NCBI GenBank assembly: GCA_015665455.1
Contig: JADFAD010000002.1
Coordinates: 1 to 64,000, forward strand
Length of the DNA stretch: 64,000 nt
Reading direction: 5' to 3'
From: Oceanospirillaceae bacterium
GTDB taxonomy: Bacteria > Pseudomonadota > Gammaproteobacteria > Pseudomonadales > Litoribrevibacteraceae
The first letter of the stretch is position 1; each line of letters begins with the position of its first letter. The notes below the pieces were generated by a model, which had not been told where the DNA came from, did not search any database, and saw nothing but the letters and a program-made list of their open reading frames with translations. The position numbers and the translations under genes were made by a program. Below are positions 18,789-27,884 of this stretch, one piece after another.

Positions 18789-19913
18789 ATGTCTGCAAAC
18801 ATTCTTGTTGTTGATGATATGGCCGACAATCGGTTGTTACTTGAGACCCTGTTAGGCGATGATCACACGATTAGAACCGCTAGTTCAGGTCAACGATGCC
18901 TAGACTTAGTCCAAGAAAAGATTCCGGATCTTATTTTACTTGATCTGGTCATGCCGGAGATGGACGGCTTTGAAGTATGTGAAAAATTAAAATCCGACTA
19001 CACCACCCAAAACATACCCATTGTTTTTATTACCTCGTCCACCTGCAACGATGAAAAACTACGAGCCTATGAACTGGGTGCTGATGACTTCATTAACAAG
19101 CCATTCAACTTTGACGAGCTCAGTGCAAAAGTAGCCCGAACCATTTCTGGTGCGACTAGGATTAAAGATGCGACAGAAATGGCTAATGCAGCCCAGCAAG
19201 CGGCATTAATTGCTATGACCAATTCAAGTGAATTGGGAATGATCATCAAATTCATGGAATCTGCCAGTGAATGTGAAAGCTTTGAAGAACTTGCTTCTCA
19301 CCTAGACGAAGTCACCAAAAACTTTGGCCTTATTTGTTGTTTCCAGTTTGAATACAATGAAAACATCACCAACATCGGAAATGGCTGTATTGATGGCAGT
19401 TTAGAAGCAAGAATGATCACCGAAGCTCGAAAAGTTGGCGGAATTATTGGTCACGGAAAACGGCTTTTCTTTAACCAGAGGTTTGTTTCTATGTTGGTTA
19501 AGAACATGCCCATGGATGACGAAGACAAGTGCGGCCGCTATAAGGATAACTTAGCGGTTTTGCTTTCATCGGCTAACGGCATTGCTCGAACCATCGGCGT
19601 TGAACTGTCCATGGCAGAAGAAAGACGTAACCTGATAAAGCAAACCTTTGACTCTACCTTCGAACGTACTCAACACGTATTGGGTTTAGTAAACCTGCTT
19701 GAATCTAATACCGTACAAATCGTACAAGAGATTCGGGTTTCATTTGAAGAAGCCTTGTTCAGTCTAGGCTTGAGTGAAGAACAAGAAAGCTATCTATTGG
19801 GTATATTTGATGGGGCAATGGAAAAAATGGAAACCGTTAAAGAGACCACCACCGAAGTTGAAGGAGCGATGAAACACGTTGTTAGCGCCTTTGAGCAGCT
19901 ATTGGCTGAATAA
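18789..19913 (+). CDS. Response regulator with unrecognised coiled-coil output region
   Basis: Residues 3-118 form a complete receiver domain: acidic pair D9/D10, phosphoacceptor Asp52 in ILLDLVMPEMDGFE, Thr/Ser in FITSS and Lys in INKPFNFDE. Residues 120-374 match no DNA-binding, GGDEF, EAL or phosphatase signature I recognise. They contain a predicted alpha-beta segment (about 150-235) with two adjacent cysteines (LICCFQFEY) followed by a long helical, probably coiled-coil region (about 255-370, FERTQHVLGLVNLLESN and MEKMETVKETTTEVEGAM). It probably acts by protein contact. It is paired with the Hpt gene and closed by a strong terminator. Confidence 0.85.
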   Translation: MSANILVVDDMADNRLLLETLLGDDHTIRTASSGQRCLDLVQEKIPDLILLDLVMPEMDGFEVCEKLKSDYTTQNIPIVFITSSTCNDEKLRAYELGADDFINKPFNFDELSAKVARTISGATRIKDATEMANAAQQAALIAMTNSSELGMIIKFMESASECESFEELASHLDEVTKNFGLICCFQFEYNENITNIGNGCIDGSLEARMITEARKVGGIIGHGKRLFFNQRFVSMLVKNMPMDDEDKCGRYKDNLAVLLSSANGIARTIGVELSMAEERRNLIKQTFDSTFERTQHVLGLVNLLESNTVQIVQEIRVSFEEALFSLGLSEEQESYLLGIFDGAMEKMETVKETTTEVEGAMKHVVSAFEQLLAE

Positions 19914-19942
19914 TCTGTCAAATTCAATAAACTATAGGTATG

Positions 19943-19970
19943 AAAAAGGCCATCAAGTGATGGCCTTTTT
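19943..19970. terminator. Bidirectional terminator between response regulator and ilvD
   Basis: AAAAAGGCCATCA and its perfect complement separated by AG form a 13-bp stem with T runs on both strands. It lies between the two convergent stop codons and should end both transcripts. Confidence 0.92.
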
Positions 19971-19983
19971 CAGTTCCAGAAGA

Positions 19984-21822
19984 CTAGTCTTCTAGCATCG
20001 CTTTATCACGAACCGCGCCTTTATCAGCACTGGTTGCGAACTTAGCATACGCCTTAAGCGCTGTGGTTACACGGCGAGGACGATCTTCCGCTGGTTTCCA
20101 GCCTTTAGCATCTTGGTCAACTCGACGACTTGCTAATTCGTCATCACTTAACTCAACGTTAATTGTACGATTAGGGATGTCGATAACAATCGGATCACCG
20201 TCTTTCAATAAACCAATCGCACCACCGGCTGCGGCTTCAGGTGAACAGTGACCAATAGAAAGACCAGAAGTACCACCCGAGAAGCGACCATCAGTCAACA
20301 AAGCACAAGCCTTACCCAAACCTTTAGACTTCAAATACGATGTTGGGTACAACATTTCTTGCATTCCCGGACCACCTTTAGGTCCTTCGTAGCGAATGAT
20401 CACAACATCGCCTTCGTTCACTTCATCATCCAAGATACCTTTTACTGCAGAATCTTGAGATTCAAAAATCTTTGCTTTGCCATGGAATACATGAATAGAC
20501 TCATCTACACCCGCTGTTTTAACAACGCATCCATCAAGAGCAATGTTTCCGTAAAGAACGGCCAATCCACCTTCTTTTGAATACGCATTTTCCAAGCTGC
20601 GGATACAGCCTTCTTTACGATCATCATCAAGCGTTGACCAACGAGTGCTTTGGCTAAACGCCGTTTGCGTTGGAATGCCTGCAGGCCCTGCTTTAAAGAA
20701 GCTAATTACTTCTTCACTTGGGTTACGCATGATGTCCCACTGATCCAAAGCATCTTTCATAGTTTTGCTATGAACTGTTGGTAATTCGTTATGCAATAAC
20801 CCTGCACGGTCGATTTCACCCAAAATACCCATGATGCCACCCGCACGGTGGACGTCTTCCATATGGTACTTAGGTGAGTTGGGAGCAACCTTACAAAGCT
20901 GAGGAACAATACGAGATAAACGATCGATGTCTTTCAAGTCGAAATCAAGTTCAGCTTCTTGCGCTGCTGCTAATAAGTGAAGGATCGTATTTGTAGACCC
21001 ACCCATCACGATATCTAGCGTCATAGCATTTTCAAACGCTTTGAAGTTCGCAATTGAACGAGGCAATACAGACTCATCATCCTGCTCATAATAGCGCTTT
21101 GCATTCTCAACAATGCGTCGGCCTGCTTCCAAGAACAATTGTTCACGGTCAGCGTGGGTCGCTAGCGTTGAACCATTGCCAGGTAATGCTAGACCCAACG
21201 CTTCTGTTAGGCAGTTCATTGAATTCGCGGTGAACATACCAGAACAAGAACCGCACGTTGGGCAAGCGCTTCGCTCGTATTCAGCAACCTTTTCATCGCT
21301 GGCCGAGTCGTCTGCGGCAATAACCATGGCATCAACAAGGTCCAGCTTATTTTCTGAAAGCTTGGTTTTACCTGCTTCCATTGGGCCACCAGACACAAAG
21401 ATCACAGGAATATTCAAGCGTAAGGACGCCAGCAACATTCCCGGTGTGATCTTGTCACAATTTGAAATACAAACAATGGCATCTGCGCAATGCGCATTTA
21501 CCATGTATTCAACTGAGTCAGCAATCAATTCACGACTTGGCAAACTATAAAGCATGCCGTCGTGGCCCATCGCAATACCGTCATCAACCGCGATGGTATT
21601 AAATTCTTTCGCCACACCGCCCGCTTTCTCAATTTCACGGGCTACCAATTGACCCATGTCTTTTAAATGCACGTGCCCAGGTACGAACTGAGTAAAACTG
21701 TTCGCAACAGCAATGATTGGCTTTTGAAAATCATCATCTTTCATGCCCGTAGCACGCCATAAGGCACGAGCGCCAGCCATATTACGACCATGAGTGGATG
21801 TTTTGGAGCGATACTCAGGCAT
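19984..21822 (-). CDS. ilvD: Dihydroxy-acid dehydratase
   Basis: Iron-sulfur enzyme of branched-chain amino acid synthesis that dehydrates 2,3-dihydroxy acids to 2-keto acids. The 612-residue protein has the cluster cysteine motifs [10 protein letters not shown] and [31 protein letters not shown], and the C-terminal [16 protein letters not shown]. The start ATG has GAGGAAGATCC directly upstream. The gene stands alone, divergent from an HDOD gene across a 265-bp gap; no leader peptide typical of ilv attenuation was seen there. Confidence 0.97.
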   Translation of the reverse strand: MPEYRSKTSTHGRNMAGARALWRATGMKDDDFQKPIIAVANSFTQFVPGHVHLKDMGQLVAREIEKAGGVAKEFNTIAVDDGIAMGHDGMLYSLPSRELIADSVEYMVNAHCADAIVCISNCDKITPGMLLASLRLNIPVIFVSGGPMEAGKTKLSENKLDLVDAMVIAADDSASDEKVAEYERSACPTCGSCSGMFTANSMNCLTEALGLALPGNGSTLATHADREQLFLEAGRRIVENAKRYYEQDDESVLPRSIANFKAFENAMTLDIVMGGSTNTILHLLAAAQEAELDFDLKDIDRLSRIVPQLCKVAPNSPKYHMEDVHRAGGIMGILGEIDRAGLLHNELPTVHSKTMKDALDQWDIMRNPSEEVISFFKAGPAGIPTQTAFSQSTRWSTLDDDRKEGCIRSLENAYSKEGGLAVLYGNIALDGCVVKTAGVDESIHVFHGKAKIFESQDSAVKGILDDEVNEGDVVIIRYEGPKGGPGMQEMLYPTSYLKSKGLGKACALLTDGRFSGGTSGLSIGHCSPEAAAGGAIGLLKDGDPIVIDIPNRTINVELSDDELASRRVDQDAKGWKPAEDRPRRVTTALKAYAKFATSADKGAVRDKAMLED

Positions 21823-22087
21823 GGATCTTCCTCATCAATTATCTATAAATATAGTTATTTCTGTCTCAAAGAGCCATAAATACAACTTGACTTGGCATTG
21901 AGATCTGTCACCCAGAAGTCTCTTTTCTTGGGCATATTAAATGTAGTTCGCTAGGATACCAGACCACTGATATATCTCCCAGTATTAAGGTCACTGGTCG
22001 TAAATATGACTTTTTTCACTGAAATTTGACTGAATCGGGCTATGATTACTCAAAAAGATGAGAAACAGATTTAATTAAGTAACTTAT

Positions 22088-22933
22088 ATGACTGAATTAA
22101 AAAAACAAATTTCAACGTCACTTAAAAAAGACTTAGAAGCTGGCGAGCTTATTTTACCCAGTCTCCCTGAAGTCGCGATGACCATTCAGGATGAAGTAAA
22201 AAAAGCATCTTCAACAGCTATCTCTGTTGCTCGCGTAATTATGCTCGATCCAGGCCTTACCGCGCATTTTCTTAAAGTAGCAAACAGTCCTCTTTATCGA
22301 ACTCAAAACCCTGTCAACGCACTGCCTGATGCGATTGGCATGATCGGTATTGATTCCGTTCTGAACATGGCATTGACTTATACCATGCGAACCATGTTTG
22401 TTAACACAGAGGGCGCTTGGAAAAAGGTTTTAATTCATCAGTGGAATGAAGCTACCGAGCTGGCGGCTATTGTCGCTGTTTTAGCAGATTACATTCCCAA
22501 TTTCGACAGTGACCATGCCATGGTCGCAGCTATGTTACAAAACATCGGGGCACTGCCTCTCATCAACCATCTACAACACTTCCCGCAGCTGGAAGAACAC
22601 GACGTAGAAACATTGGTTGAGGAGAACTCATCCAAAGCAGGTCTCGCACTCATTCGTTTGTGGGGGCTAGGTCAAACCTTTGAAGATGTCATTCAAGCAC
22701 GCCATAACTGGACGTATGAAGCTTCACAAGATTTAGACACTATCGACCTTATAACCATAGCGCGATATCACTACTTGAAAGATAAAAAACGATTAGAAGA
22801 ATGCCCTCCACCGAGTGAAATCCCTGCGTTTCGTCACTTAGAAAAACTCGAATTAACGGCTGAAATGAGCATGCAATGGATTGATTCAGCAAGAGAGAAG
22901 ATACGATCAATCAAACGAATGCTGTGTATGTAA
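22088..22933 (+). CDS. HDOD-domain protein
   Basis: A 281-residue single-domain HDOD protein (about residues 18-215; LPSLPEVAMTIQDEV, VIMLDPGLTAHFLKVANSP, ALPDAIGMIGIDSVLNMAL). HDOD proteins resemble HD phosphohydrolases that have lost the catalytic residues and act in signalling, motility or second-messenger pathways. Here the position expected for the HD pair reads AMVAAMLQNIGALPL, without a metal-binding HD. No regulatory domain is fused, so partners act in trans. The upstream ribosome site is weak. A second HDOD protein occurs at 36.0 kb. Confidence 0.85.
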   Translation: MTELKKQISTSLKKDLEAGELILPSLPEVAMTIQDEVKKASSTAISVARVIMLDPGLTAHFLKVANSPLYRTQNPVNALPDAIGMIGIDSVLNMALTYTMRTMFVNTEGAWKKVLIHQWNEATELAAIVAVLADYIPNFDSDHAMVAAMLQNIGALPLINHLQHFPQLEEHDVETLVEENSSKAGLALIRLWGLGQTFEDVIQARHNWTYEASQDLDTIDLITIARYHYLKDKKRLEECPPPSEIPAFRHLEKLELTAEMSMQWIDSAREKIRSIKRMLCM

Positions 22934-23026
22934 CCGTATAAACTCAAGAGCAGATTCCTAAATACGGGGGCTTAATAAATAGACCTGCCCCTGTATCCCA
23001 ATACTTCTTAACCGCTGAAATAACAT

Positions 23027-23632
23027 TCAATACTCTGCTGAAATACCTGACAAAGAGAAATGCATATCCATCATGCTTACTGCGCGATACCCCAAATGCA
23101 AGTGAGTATCTAACACTCGATTTAGCTCTTGCGTAGAGACGATGCAATCAATTGTGGAAGTAAAGACTTGGTTATCTGCAATCAGAATGTAACCATCGCC
23201 AATACGCTTTAAGGTTTCAACAACATCACCGACATCCGCTTTCCGTGCTTCTTCTTTTGATATGCAATAAAGAAAGGATCTCGGAATCATAATGTCCCGA
23301 ACGGATAAATCGGAACGAGGAATACCAGTAGATGTAGAGAAGGCCAGAGCCTTCTGTCCCATAAGATCTTTCTTTGTTACCACCCCAACCATTTCGTCTC
23401 GGCTGTTTTCAACAAGACAAACTGAAACCTTCATTGCATGCATGACATGTAATGTTTCCTGCACACCATCATCACTGTGAACAACAACGGGTTTATTGCC
23501 AATGAAAGCATCGACCAACACCGAAGCAGGACTGGTTAAAGACAGTTTAATATTTGGTAATTGAGTATTAGAGGTTTGAGAAGGGATATTAACGTTAAGA
23601 GATACGAGTTTCAGTGGTTGATATTGAGCCAT
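23027..23632 (-). CDS. CBS-domain protein
   Basis: A 201-residue soluble protein with a CBS pair (about residues 42-175): the first module is recognisable (GNKPVVVHSDDGVQETLHVM ... VGVVTKKDLMG), the second is more divergent and interrupted by a hydrophilic stretch (VRDIMIPRSFLYCISKEEARKADVGDVVETLK). CBS pairs bind adenosyl ligands and gate other proteins; none is fused here. A good AGGAGACGCCC ribosome site precedes the start. Convergent with the HDOD gene. The role is unknown. Confidence 0.77.
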   Translation of the reverse strand: MAQYQPLKLVSLNVNIPSQTSNTQLPNIKLSLTSPASVLVDAFIGNKPVVVHSDDGVQETLHVMHAMKVSVCLVENSRDEMVGVVTKKDLMGQKALAFSTSTGIPRSDLSVRDIMIPRSFLYCISKEEARKADVGDVVETLKRIGDGYILIADNQVFTSTIDCIVSTQELNRVLDTHLHLGYRAVSMMDMHFSLSGISAEY

Positions 23633-23766
23633 TGGGCGTCTCCTACTTATGATTTCAGCAGTCTTCTATGACCAATCAAAGAGTATCCATGGGTTTATTC
23701 ATAACCCTCCTTTCAGGATAGACCACTTGAATAGTTCACACCGAAAATAGCAGAAAACAAAAAGTA

Positions 23767-23791
23767 AATGCCGACTAAAGGAATCGGCATT
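23767..23791 (-). terminator. Probable folA terminator
   Basis: AATGCCGA and TCGGCATT form an 8-bp perfect stem with a 9-nt loop, 10 bases after the folA stop. On the minus strand the stem is followed by TACTTTTTG, a broken T run. Confidence 0.55.
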
Positions 23792-23800
23792 CAAGAGAAC

Positions 23801-24304
23801 TTAGCCTCGATCTAATACAGTGAAGCTGTAATTGTACGGATTCGGACCTTCTGCGGAAAAGTCTTCACGGGCGACTTCTTTCCACACAGATTGATCAAAT
23901 TCAGGAAAGAAAGCATCACCTTCAACATCAGCGTGCACTTGCGTTAAGTACAAGCGATCACAGTGCTCAAACGCCATTTGATAAATCTGAGAACCACCAA
24001 TGATCATAGCTTCGTCATGACCGTCAATGTAAGCCAAGCTTTCAGCTAGCTCTTTAGCTGCTTCGATAGTTTCGACAACATGAACGCCTTCCGGTGCACT
24101 AAACCCAGCACGACTCAAAATGATGTTAGGTCTGCCTGGAAGAGGTCGACCAATGGACTCATAAGTCTTACGCCCCATAATAATGGGCTTACCCATCGTC
24201 ACTTTCTTAAAGTACTTAAGGTCTTCAGGCAGATACCAAGGCAATTTATTATTTCGGCCGATGACACGGTTTTCAGCCATCGCAACAATCATTGAAAGTT
24301 TCAT
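23801..24304 (-). CDS. folA: Dihydrofolate reductase
   Basis: Reduces dihydrofolate to tetrahydrofolate with NADPH. The 167-residue protein shows the N-terminal MIVAMAENRVIGRNNKLPW, LPEDLKYFKKVTMGKPIIMGRKTYESIGRPLPGR and IIGGSQIY motifs, all classical chromosomal DHFR. It is transcribed after thyA with a 56-bp gap, so the enzyme that makes dihydrofolate and the one that recycles it are adjacent. Confidence 0.97.
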   Translation of the reverse strand: MKLSMIVAMAENRVIGRNNKLPWYLPEDLKYFKKVTMGKPIIMGRKTYESIGRPLPGRPNIILSRAGFSAPEGVHVVETIEAAKELAESLAYIDGHDEAMIIGGSQIYQMAFEHCDRLYLTQVHADVEGDAFFPEFDQSVWKEVAREDFSAEGPNPYNYSFTVLDRG

Positions 24305-24360
24305 TTAGAATCCAATTTCTATTTAGCTAACAGGTCAATCTAATTTGCGTATTTCTACAA

Positions 24361-25212
24361 CTACACACTGAATGGATACTTAATGGGCTCATGGCATTGA
24401 TAGCCTGTCACTTCAAAGTCATCCATCGTTACCCAAGTTTCAATGTCTTCCAGCGTTTTAATGTCTGGATTAATGTGTAACTGAGGCGGAGCAAAGGGTT
24501 CACGTTTTAACTGAACGTCTCGCATTAACTCCAATTGATCCTCATAAATATGAGCATTCACAATTTTATGGTAAGCCTGCCCAGGTTTATGCCCTGTAAT
24601 TTGCGCCACCAGTGCCAGTAAAACGTAGACTTGAACCATATTAAAGTTCAACCCCAAAGGAACATCACAAGAACGCTGCGTACTATTTAGATGCAGCGTA
24701 TCCCCTAATAAAGAAAAGTGATGGCTGTACATGCAAGGGCGTAAACACCCCATATGAAAAGCACCGGGATGGTAAAACGTTAAAATTTCACCACGATCGT
24801 CCTGACCTGCTTTCAAATCGTCAATAATCTTACGCAGTAAATCGATACTTCCGCCATCCGGCTTAGGAAATTTACGGCCTATAGCACCATAAACCAACCC
24901 CATGTCATCATCGCCTTTACGATAGGCATTGTTCAGCCAAACCTGGTTTTCATTTGCATTCGCATCCCAAGTTTTTGTCCCTAATTTACGAAAATCTTCA
25001 GCATTATCATAACCCCGAAGATAACCAATAATTTCTGCAATAGCGGACTTCCAAAAGCTCTTTCGAGTCGTCACCAACGGAAATTCATTCGAGGCTACGT
25101 CATAGGTCAAATCCGCGTTGATCACAGTCAAACAGCGCTTGCCTGTACGAGCGTTATCAACCCAAACACCTTCTTTTACTATTCTGTCGCACAAATCCAA
25201 ATACTGTTGCAT
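24361..25212 (-). CDS. thyA: Thymidylate synthase
   Basis: Methylates dUMP to dTMP using methylene-tetrahydrofolate. The 283-residue protein has the active cysteine C160 in [10 protein letters not shown] and the nucleotide-binding [13 protein letters not shown]. It is about 20 residues longer than E. coli ThyA and carries inserts around [24 protein letters not shown], a pattern shared with pseudomonad enzymes. Its ATG follows the lgt stop by one base, so lgt, thyA and probably folA are one operon. Confidence 0.96.
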   Translation of the reverse strand: MQQYLDLCDRIVKEGVWVDNARTGKRCLTVINADLTYDVASNEFPLVTTRKSFWKSAIAEIIGYLRGYDNAEDFRKLGTKTWDANANENQVWLNNAYRKGDDDMGLVYGAIGRKFPKPDGGSIDLLRKIIDDLKAGQDDRGEILTFYHPGAFHMGCLRPCMYSHHFSLLGDTLHLNSTQRSCDVPLGLNFNMVQVYVLLALVAQITGHKPGQAYHKIVNAHIYEDQLELMRDVQLKREPFAPPQLHINPDIKTLEDIETWVTMDDFEVTGYQCHEPIKYPFSV

Positions 25213-25213
25213 C

Positions 25214-26008
25214 TTAACCTCTTACGTTCTTGCGCTCTGAGTGATAAGCAAACCAAACCACCGACAAGCCAAGTAAAATCATAGGCGTTGAAAGCAGCTG
25301 CCCCATGGTTAACCAACCGCCATAGATGAATCCAATGTGTTCATCCGGCTGGCGAGCAAACTCAACGATGAATCGGAATAAACCATAAAATGCCAAAAAC
25401 AAACCAGAAACGGCCATTCTTGGTCGCGGTTTAGCAGAGAACCACCATAAAATCACAAATAATGCCACGCCTTCCAAAGCAAACTGATACAACTGGGACG
25501 GATGACGAGGCAGGTCACCACCACGAGGAAAAACCATAGCCCAAGGAACGTCTGAAACACGCCCCCATAATTCGCCACCGATAAAATTTCCGATCCTTCC
25601 TGCCGCTAACCCGACAGGTACAACAGGAGAAACAAAGTCCATCAGTTCGAAAAATGTTTTATTAATCTTTCGCCCATAGAGATAGAGAGAAACCATCACC
25701 CCAATCATACCGCCATGAAAAGACATGCCGCCTTCCCAAATATAAAATAGCGACAAAGGATCGGTTAAAAAATGGCTAAAGTTATAAAATAAAACGTAAC
25801 CGATTCGTCCACCAAGGATAACACCCATAGCGCCCCAGAAGACTAGGTCTGAGATCTGTTCGGATGTCCACTGCCCTGACTTCTTTGCTCTGTAGTTCAG
25901 TAACCAGTACGCACCAGCAAAACCCACCAAATACATGAGACCATACCAATGAACTTTTAATGGCCCTAGCTCTAAAGCAATTGGGTCAATTGAAGGATAA
26001 GCAATCAT
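25214..26008 (-). CDS. lgt: Prolipoprotein diacylglyceryl transferase
   Basis: Inner-membrane enzyme that transfers diacylglycerol from phosphatidylglycerol to the lipobox cysteine of prolipoproteins. The 264-residue, seven-helix protein has the HWYGLMY motif near the N-terminus and the Lgt signature [17 protein letters not shown] followed by HPSQLYQ. At least five predicted lipoproteins in this window are substrates. It is tightly coupled to thyA, a conserved arrangement across proteobacteria. Confidence 0.97.
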   Translation of the reverse strand: MIAYPSIDPIALELGPLKVHWYGLMYLVGFAGAYWLLNYRAKKSGQWTSEQISDLVFWGAMGVILGGRIGYVLFYNFSHFLTDPLSLFYIWEGGMSFHGGMIGVMVSLYLYGRKINKTFFELMDFVSPVVPVGLAAGRIGNFIGGELWGRVSDVPWAMVFPRGGDLPRHPSQLYQFALEGVALFVILWWFSAKPRPRMAVSGLFLAFYGLFRFIVEFARQPDEHIGFIYGGWLTMGQLLSTPMILLGLSVVWFAYHSERKNVRG

Positions 26009-26071
26009 TCCATTCCTGCCTGTTAATATTAATTATGTAAATTCAAAATAAGCACTGACACTCAGTAAACC

Positions 26072-26857
26072 CTACGCCAGTAAAAAGCGTGTTCCTACAA
26101 TCAAAAGTAACACTGCAAAGATTCGCTTAAGCACTAAGGGCGGTAACTTATGTGCCAACTTGGCCCCCTGTTGAGCAAAAAACACACTCGTCATTACAAT
26201 GCCTATGAATGCCGGCCAATAAATGTAACCCGTGGTCCACTCAGGTAAACCTGCCTGTCCCCAGCCTACAATGACGTTTGTTATCGCTGCAATTATGGCT
26301 ATTGGAAAACCAATTGCCGCTGCAGTTCCCACAGCCCGTCGGACTTGTACATTACACCATGTCAAATAAGGTACGGATAACGTTCCGCCTCCAATACCAA
26401 AAATGGCTGATGCCCAACCAATGAGTGTGCCTGCAATGCCCAGCCCTATTTTTCCTGGCAGCTCTCGTGTTGGCTTAGGGCTTAACTGAAAGGCCATCTG
26501 GGCTGCTGCAAATAGTGCAAAACAACCAATTATTTTTTGTAAAGAAGCGCCGGATATCTGATTCACCGTCACGACCCCCAACGCAGAACCAATCACAATG
26601 CCCACAGATATTTGTTTAAACGTAGGCCAATCAACCCCGCCTTTTGCATGATGAGTTCGAATTGAGCTAATGGACGTAAAAACAATGGTGGCCAAAGAGG
26701 TACCCACAGCCAAGTGAGTAAGAACAGAGGGGTCTACATTCTGAGCTTCAAAAGCAATGACTAACGCAGGGACAATGACCATTCCCCCGCCAATGCCAAA
26801 CAAACCGGCTAACAAACCTGCAACCGCACCGACCATCAGATATATTAATAAAATCAT
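26072..26857 (-). CDS. TauE/SafE-family membrane permease
   Basis: An inner-membrane protein of 261 residues with eight predicted helices and the two TauE/SafE half-motifs AGLLAGLFGIGGGMVIVPAL and GWASAIFGIGGGTLSVPYL, which mark the internal duplication of the family. Members export sulfite, sulfoacetate or related small anions; the substrate here is unknown. The frame allows a TTG one codon earlier, but ATG 26857 is the better start. It precedes lgt by 63 bp on the same strand. Confidence 0.9.
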   Translation of the reverse strand: MILLIYLMVGAVAGLLAGLFGIGGGMVIVPALVIAFEAQNVDPSVLTHLAVGTSLATIVFTSISSIRTHHAKGGVDWPTFKQISVGIVIGSALGVVTVNQISGASLQKIIGCFALFAAAQMAFQLSPKPTRELPGKIGLGIAGTLIGWASAIFGIGGGTLSVPYLTWCNVQVRRAVGTAAAIGFPIAIIAAITNVIVGWGQAGLPEWTTGYIYWPAFIGIVMTSVFFAQQGAKLAHKLPPLVLKRIFAVLLLIVGTRFLLA

Positions 26858-26955
26858 CAATAAGACTCAAAGACTGCAATAAAAAGCTGGCTATTATTGC
26901 ATTGATTTTTCTAAGATAGAACGAACAAATAAAAGAATCATCAACAGGCTGCGCT

Positions 26956-27774
26956 ATGTGCTTACTTACCTTGGCATACAAGACCCATCCAGAGTATCCC
27001 CTTATTTTGGTAGCAAACAGAGATGAATTTCATCAGAGACAAGCACAACCTGTCCATTGGTGGCCTGATGCGCCCTCCGTTATTGCAGGCAAAGATCTCA
27101 GCGCAGGAGGCAGTTGGATGGCAGCAGACCAGTTTGGACGCTTAATCGCCTTAACAAACATACGTAATGGCCGTTCTGCCCAGTCAGAGAATGCGCTGTC
27201 TCGAGGTAAGATCGTTTCTGATTACATCACCCAGCAAGTTTCGGCAGAAAAATACCTAGCGCAGCTCAACAATCGTAGTCATGTTTTCAACCCTTTTAAT
27301 CTCTTAGTCTATGAAAACAAACGAATGTATTACAGTAACAACTTAAACCAAGGCTATACACCAATGCCGCCTGGAATTTATGGGTTAAGCAATGCGTTCT
27401 TAGATACGCCTTGGCCAAAACTTCAGGCCGCTAAAGCTCATCTTCAGCATGCCATTATAGAAGACCAAATAACCCCAGATACATTGACCCAAACTCTTTC
27501 GGACCGTACGCCCTATTCTCATGAATTGTTGCCCGATACCGGCATACCTAAAGAGCTTGAACATTTATTGTCATCCGCGTTCATTACCAGTCCCAGTTAC
27601 GGAACTCGATGCACCAGCGTTTTTTGGCAAGATAACAAAGGGAAATGTTATTTCCGAGAAACAACGTGGTTTGACTCAGGAGATATGGCATCACAACAAG
27701 AATTTTCTTGGAATGCGCTCCCTTTCAAAGAAACCAGTGAAACGAAAAGGCAGAATAACCCATTGATATTGTGA
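26956..27774 (+). CDS. NRDE (TANGO2)-family protein
   Basis: A 272-residue protein beginning MCLLTLAYKTHPEYPLILVANRDE: the NRDE motif that names the family, and a cysteine at position 2 that could act as the nucleophile of an Ntn-hydrolase-like fold after Met removal. Eukaryotic TANGO2 has been linked to haem and lipid handling; the bacterial role is unsettled. It is divergent from the TauE permease gene, as in the comparable pseudomonad block. No signal peptide, so it is cytoplasmic. Confidence 0.87.
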   Translation: MCLLTLAYKTHPEYPLILVANRDEFHQRQAQPVHWWPDAPSVIAGKDLSAGGSWMAADQFGRLIALTNIRNGRSAQSENALSRGKIVSDYITQQVSAEKYLAQLNNRSHVFNPFNLLVYENKRMYYSNNLNQGYTPMPPGIYGLSNAFLDTPWPKLQAAKAHLQHAIIEDQITPDTLTQTLSDRTPYSHELLPDTGIPKELEHLLSSAFITSPSYGTRCTSVFWQDNKGKCYFRETTWFDSGDMASQQEFSWNALPFKETSETKRQNNPLIL

Positions 27775-27819
27775 AGTTGAACGCACAAAATTATTGAACA
27801 ATTTTCATGACACTGCCGA

Positions 27820-27838
27820 TAACAGATTCAAACTGTTA
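27820..27838. promoter_or_regulatory. Inverted repeat upstream of the L,D-transpeptidase gene
   Basis: TAACAG-N7-CTGTTA is a perfect 6-bp inverted repeat ending 46 bases before the start codon, followed within 4 bases by a possible -10 TAAAAT (27842-27847). It may be an operator. The orientation (CAG outside to CTG) is opposite to a LexA box. Confidence 0.3.
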
Positions 27839-27884
27839 CCGTAAAATGATCACACCTTATTCGTAAGCAACCATAATAGTATTT

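Noticed and set aside
20248-20580. 110-codon ORF opposite ilvD
   Set aside because: Lies wholly inside ilvD on the other strand with no start signal; Thr/Ser/Gln-rich shadow.
21113-21550. 145-codon ORF opposite ilvD
   Set aside because: Wholly antisense to a conserved gene, no ribosome site and no recognisable domain.
22963-22995. Inverted repeat ACGGGGGC/GCCCCTGT between the HDOD and CBS genes as a terminator
   Set aside because: The arms contain a mismatch and no T run follows on either strand, so I do not list it as a terminator.
27820-27838. LexA box upstream of the L,D-transpeptidase gene
   Set aside because: LexA sites read CTG-N10-CAG; this repeat reads CAG-N7-CTG, the opposite orientation and wrong spacing. 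Kept only as an unassigned inverted repeat.
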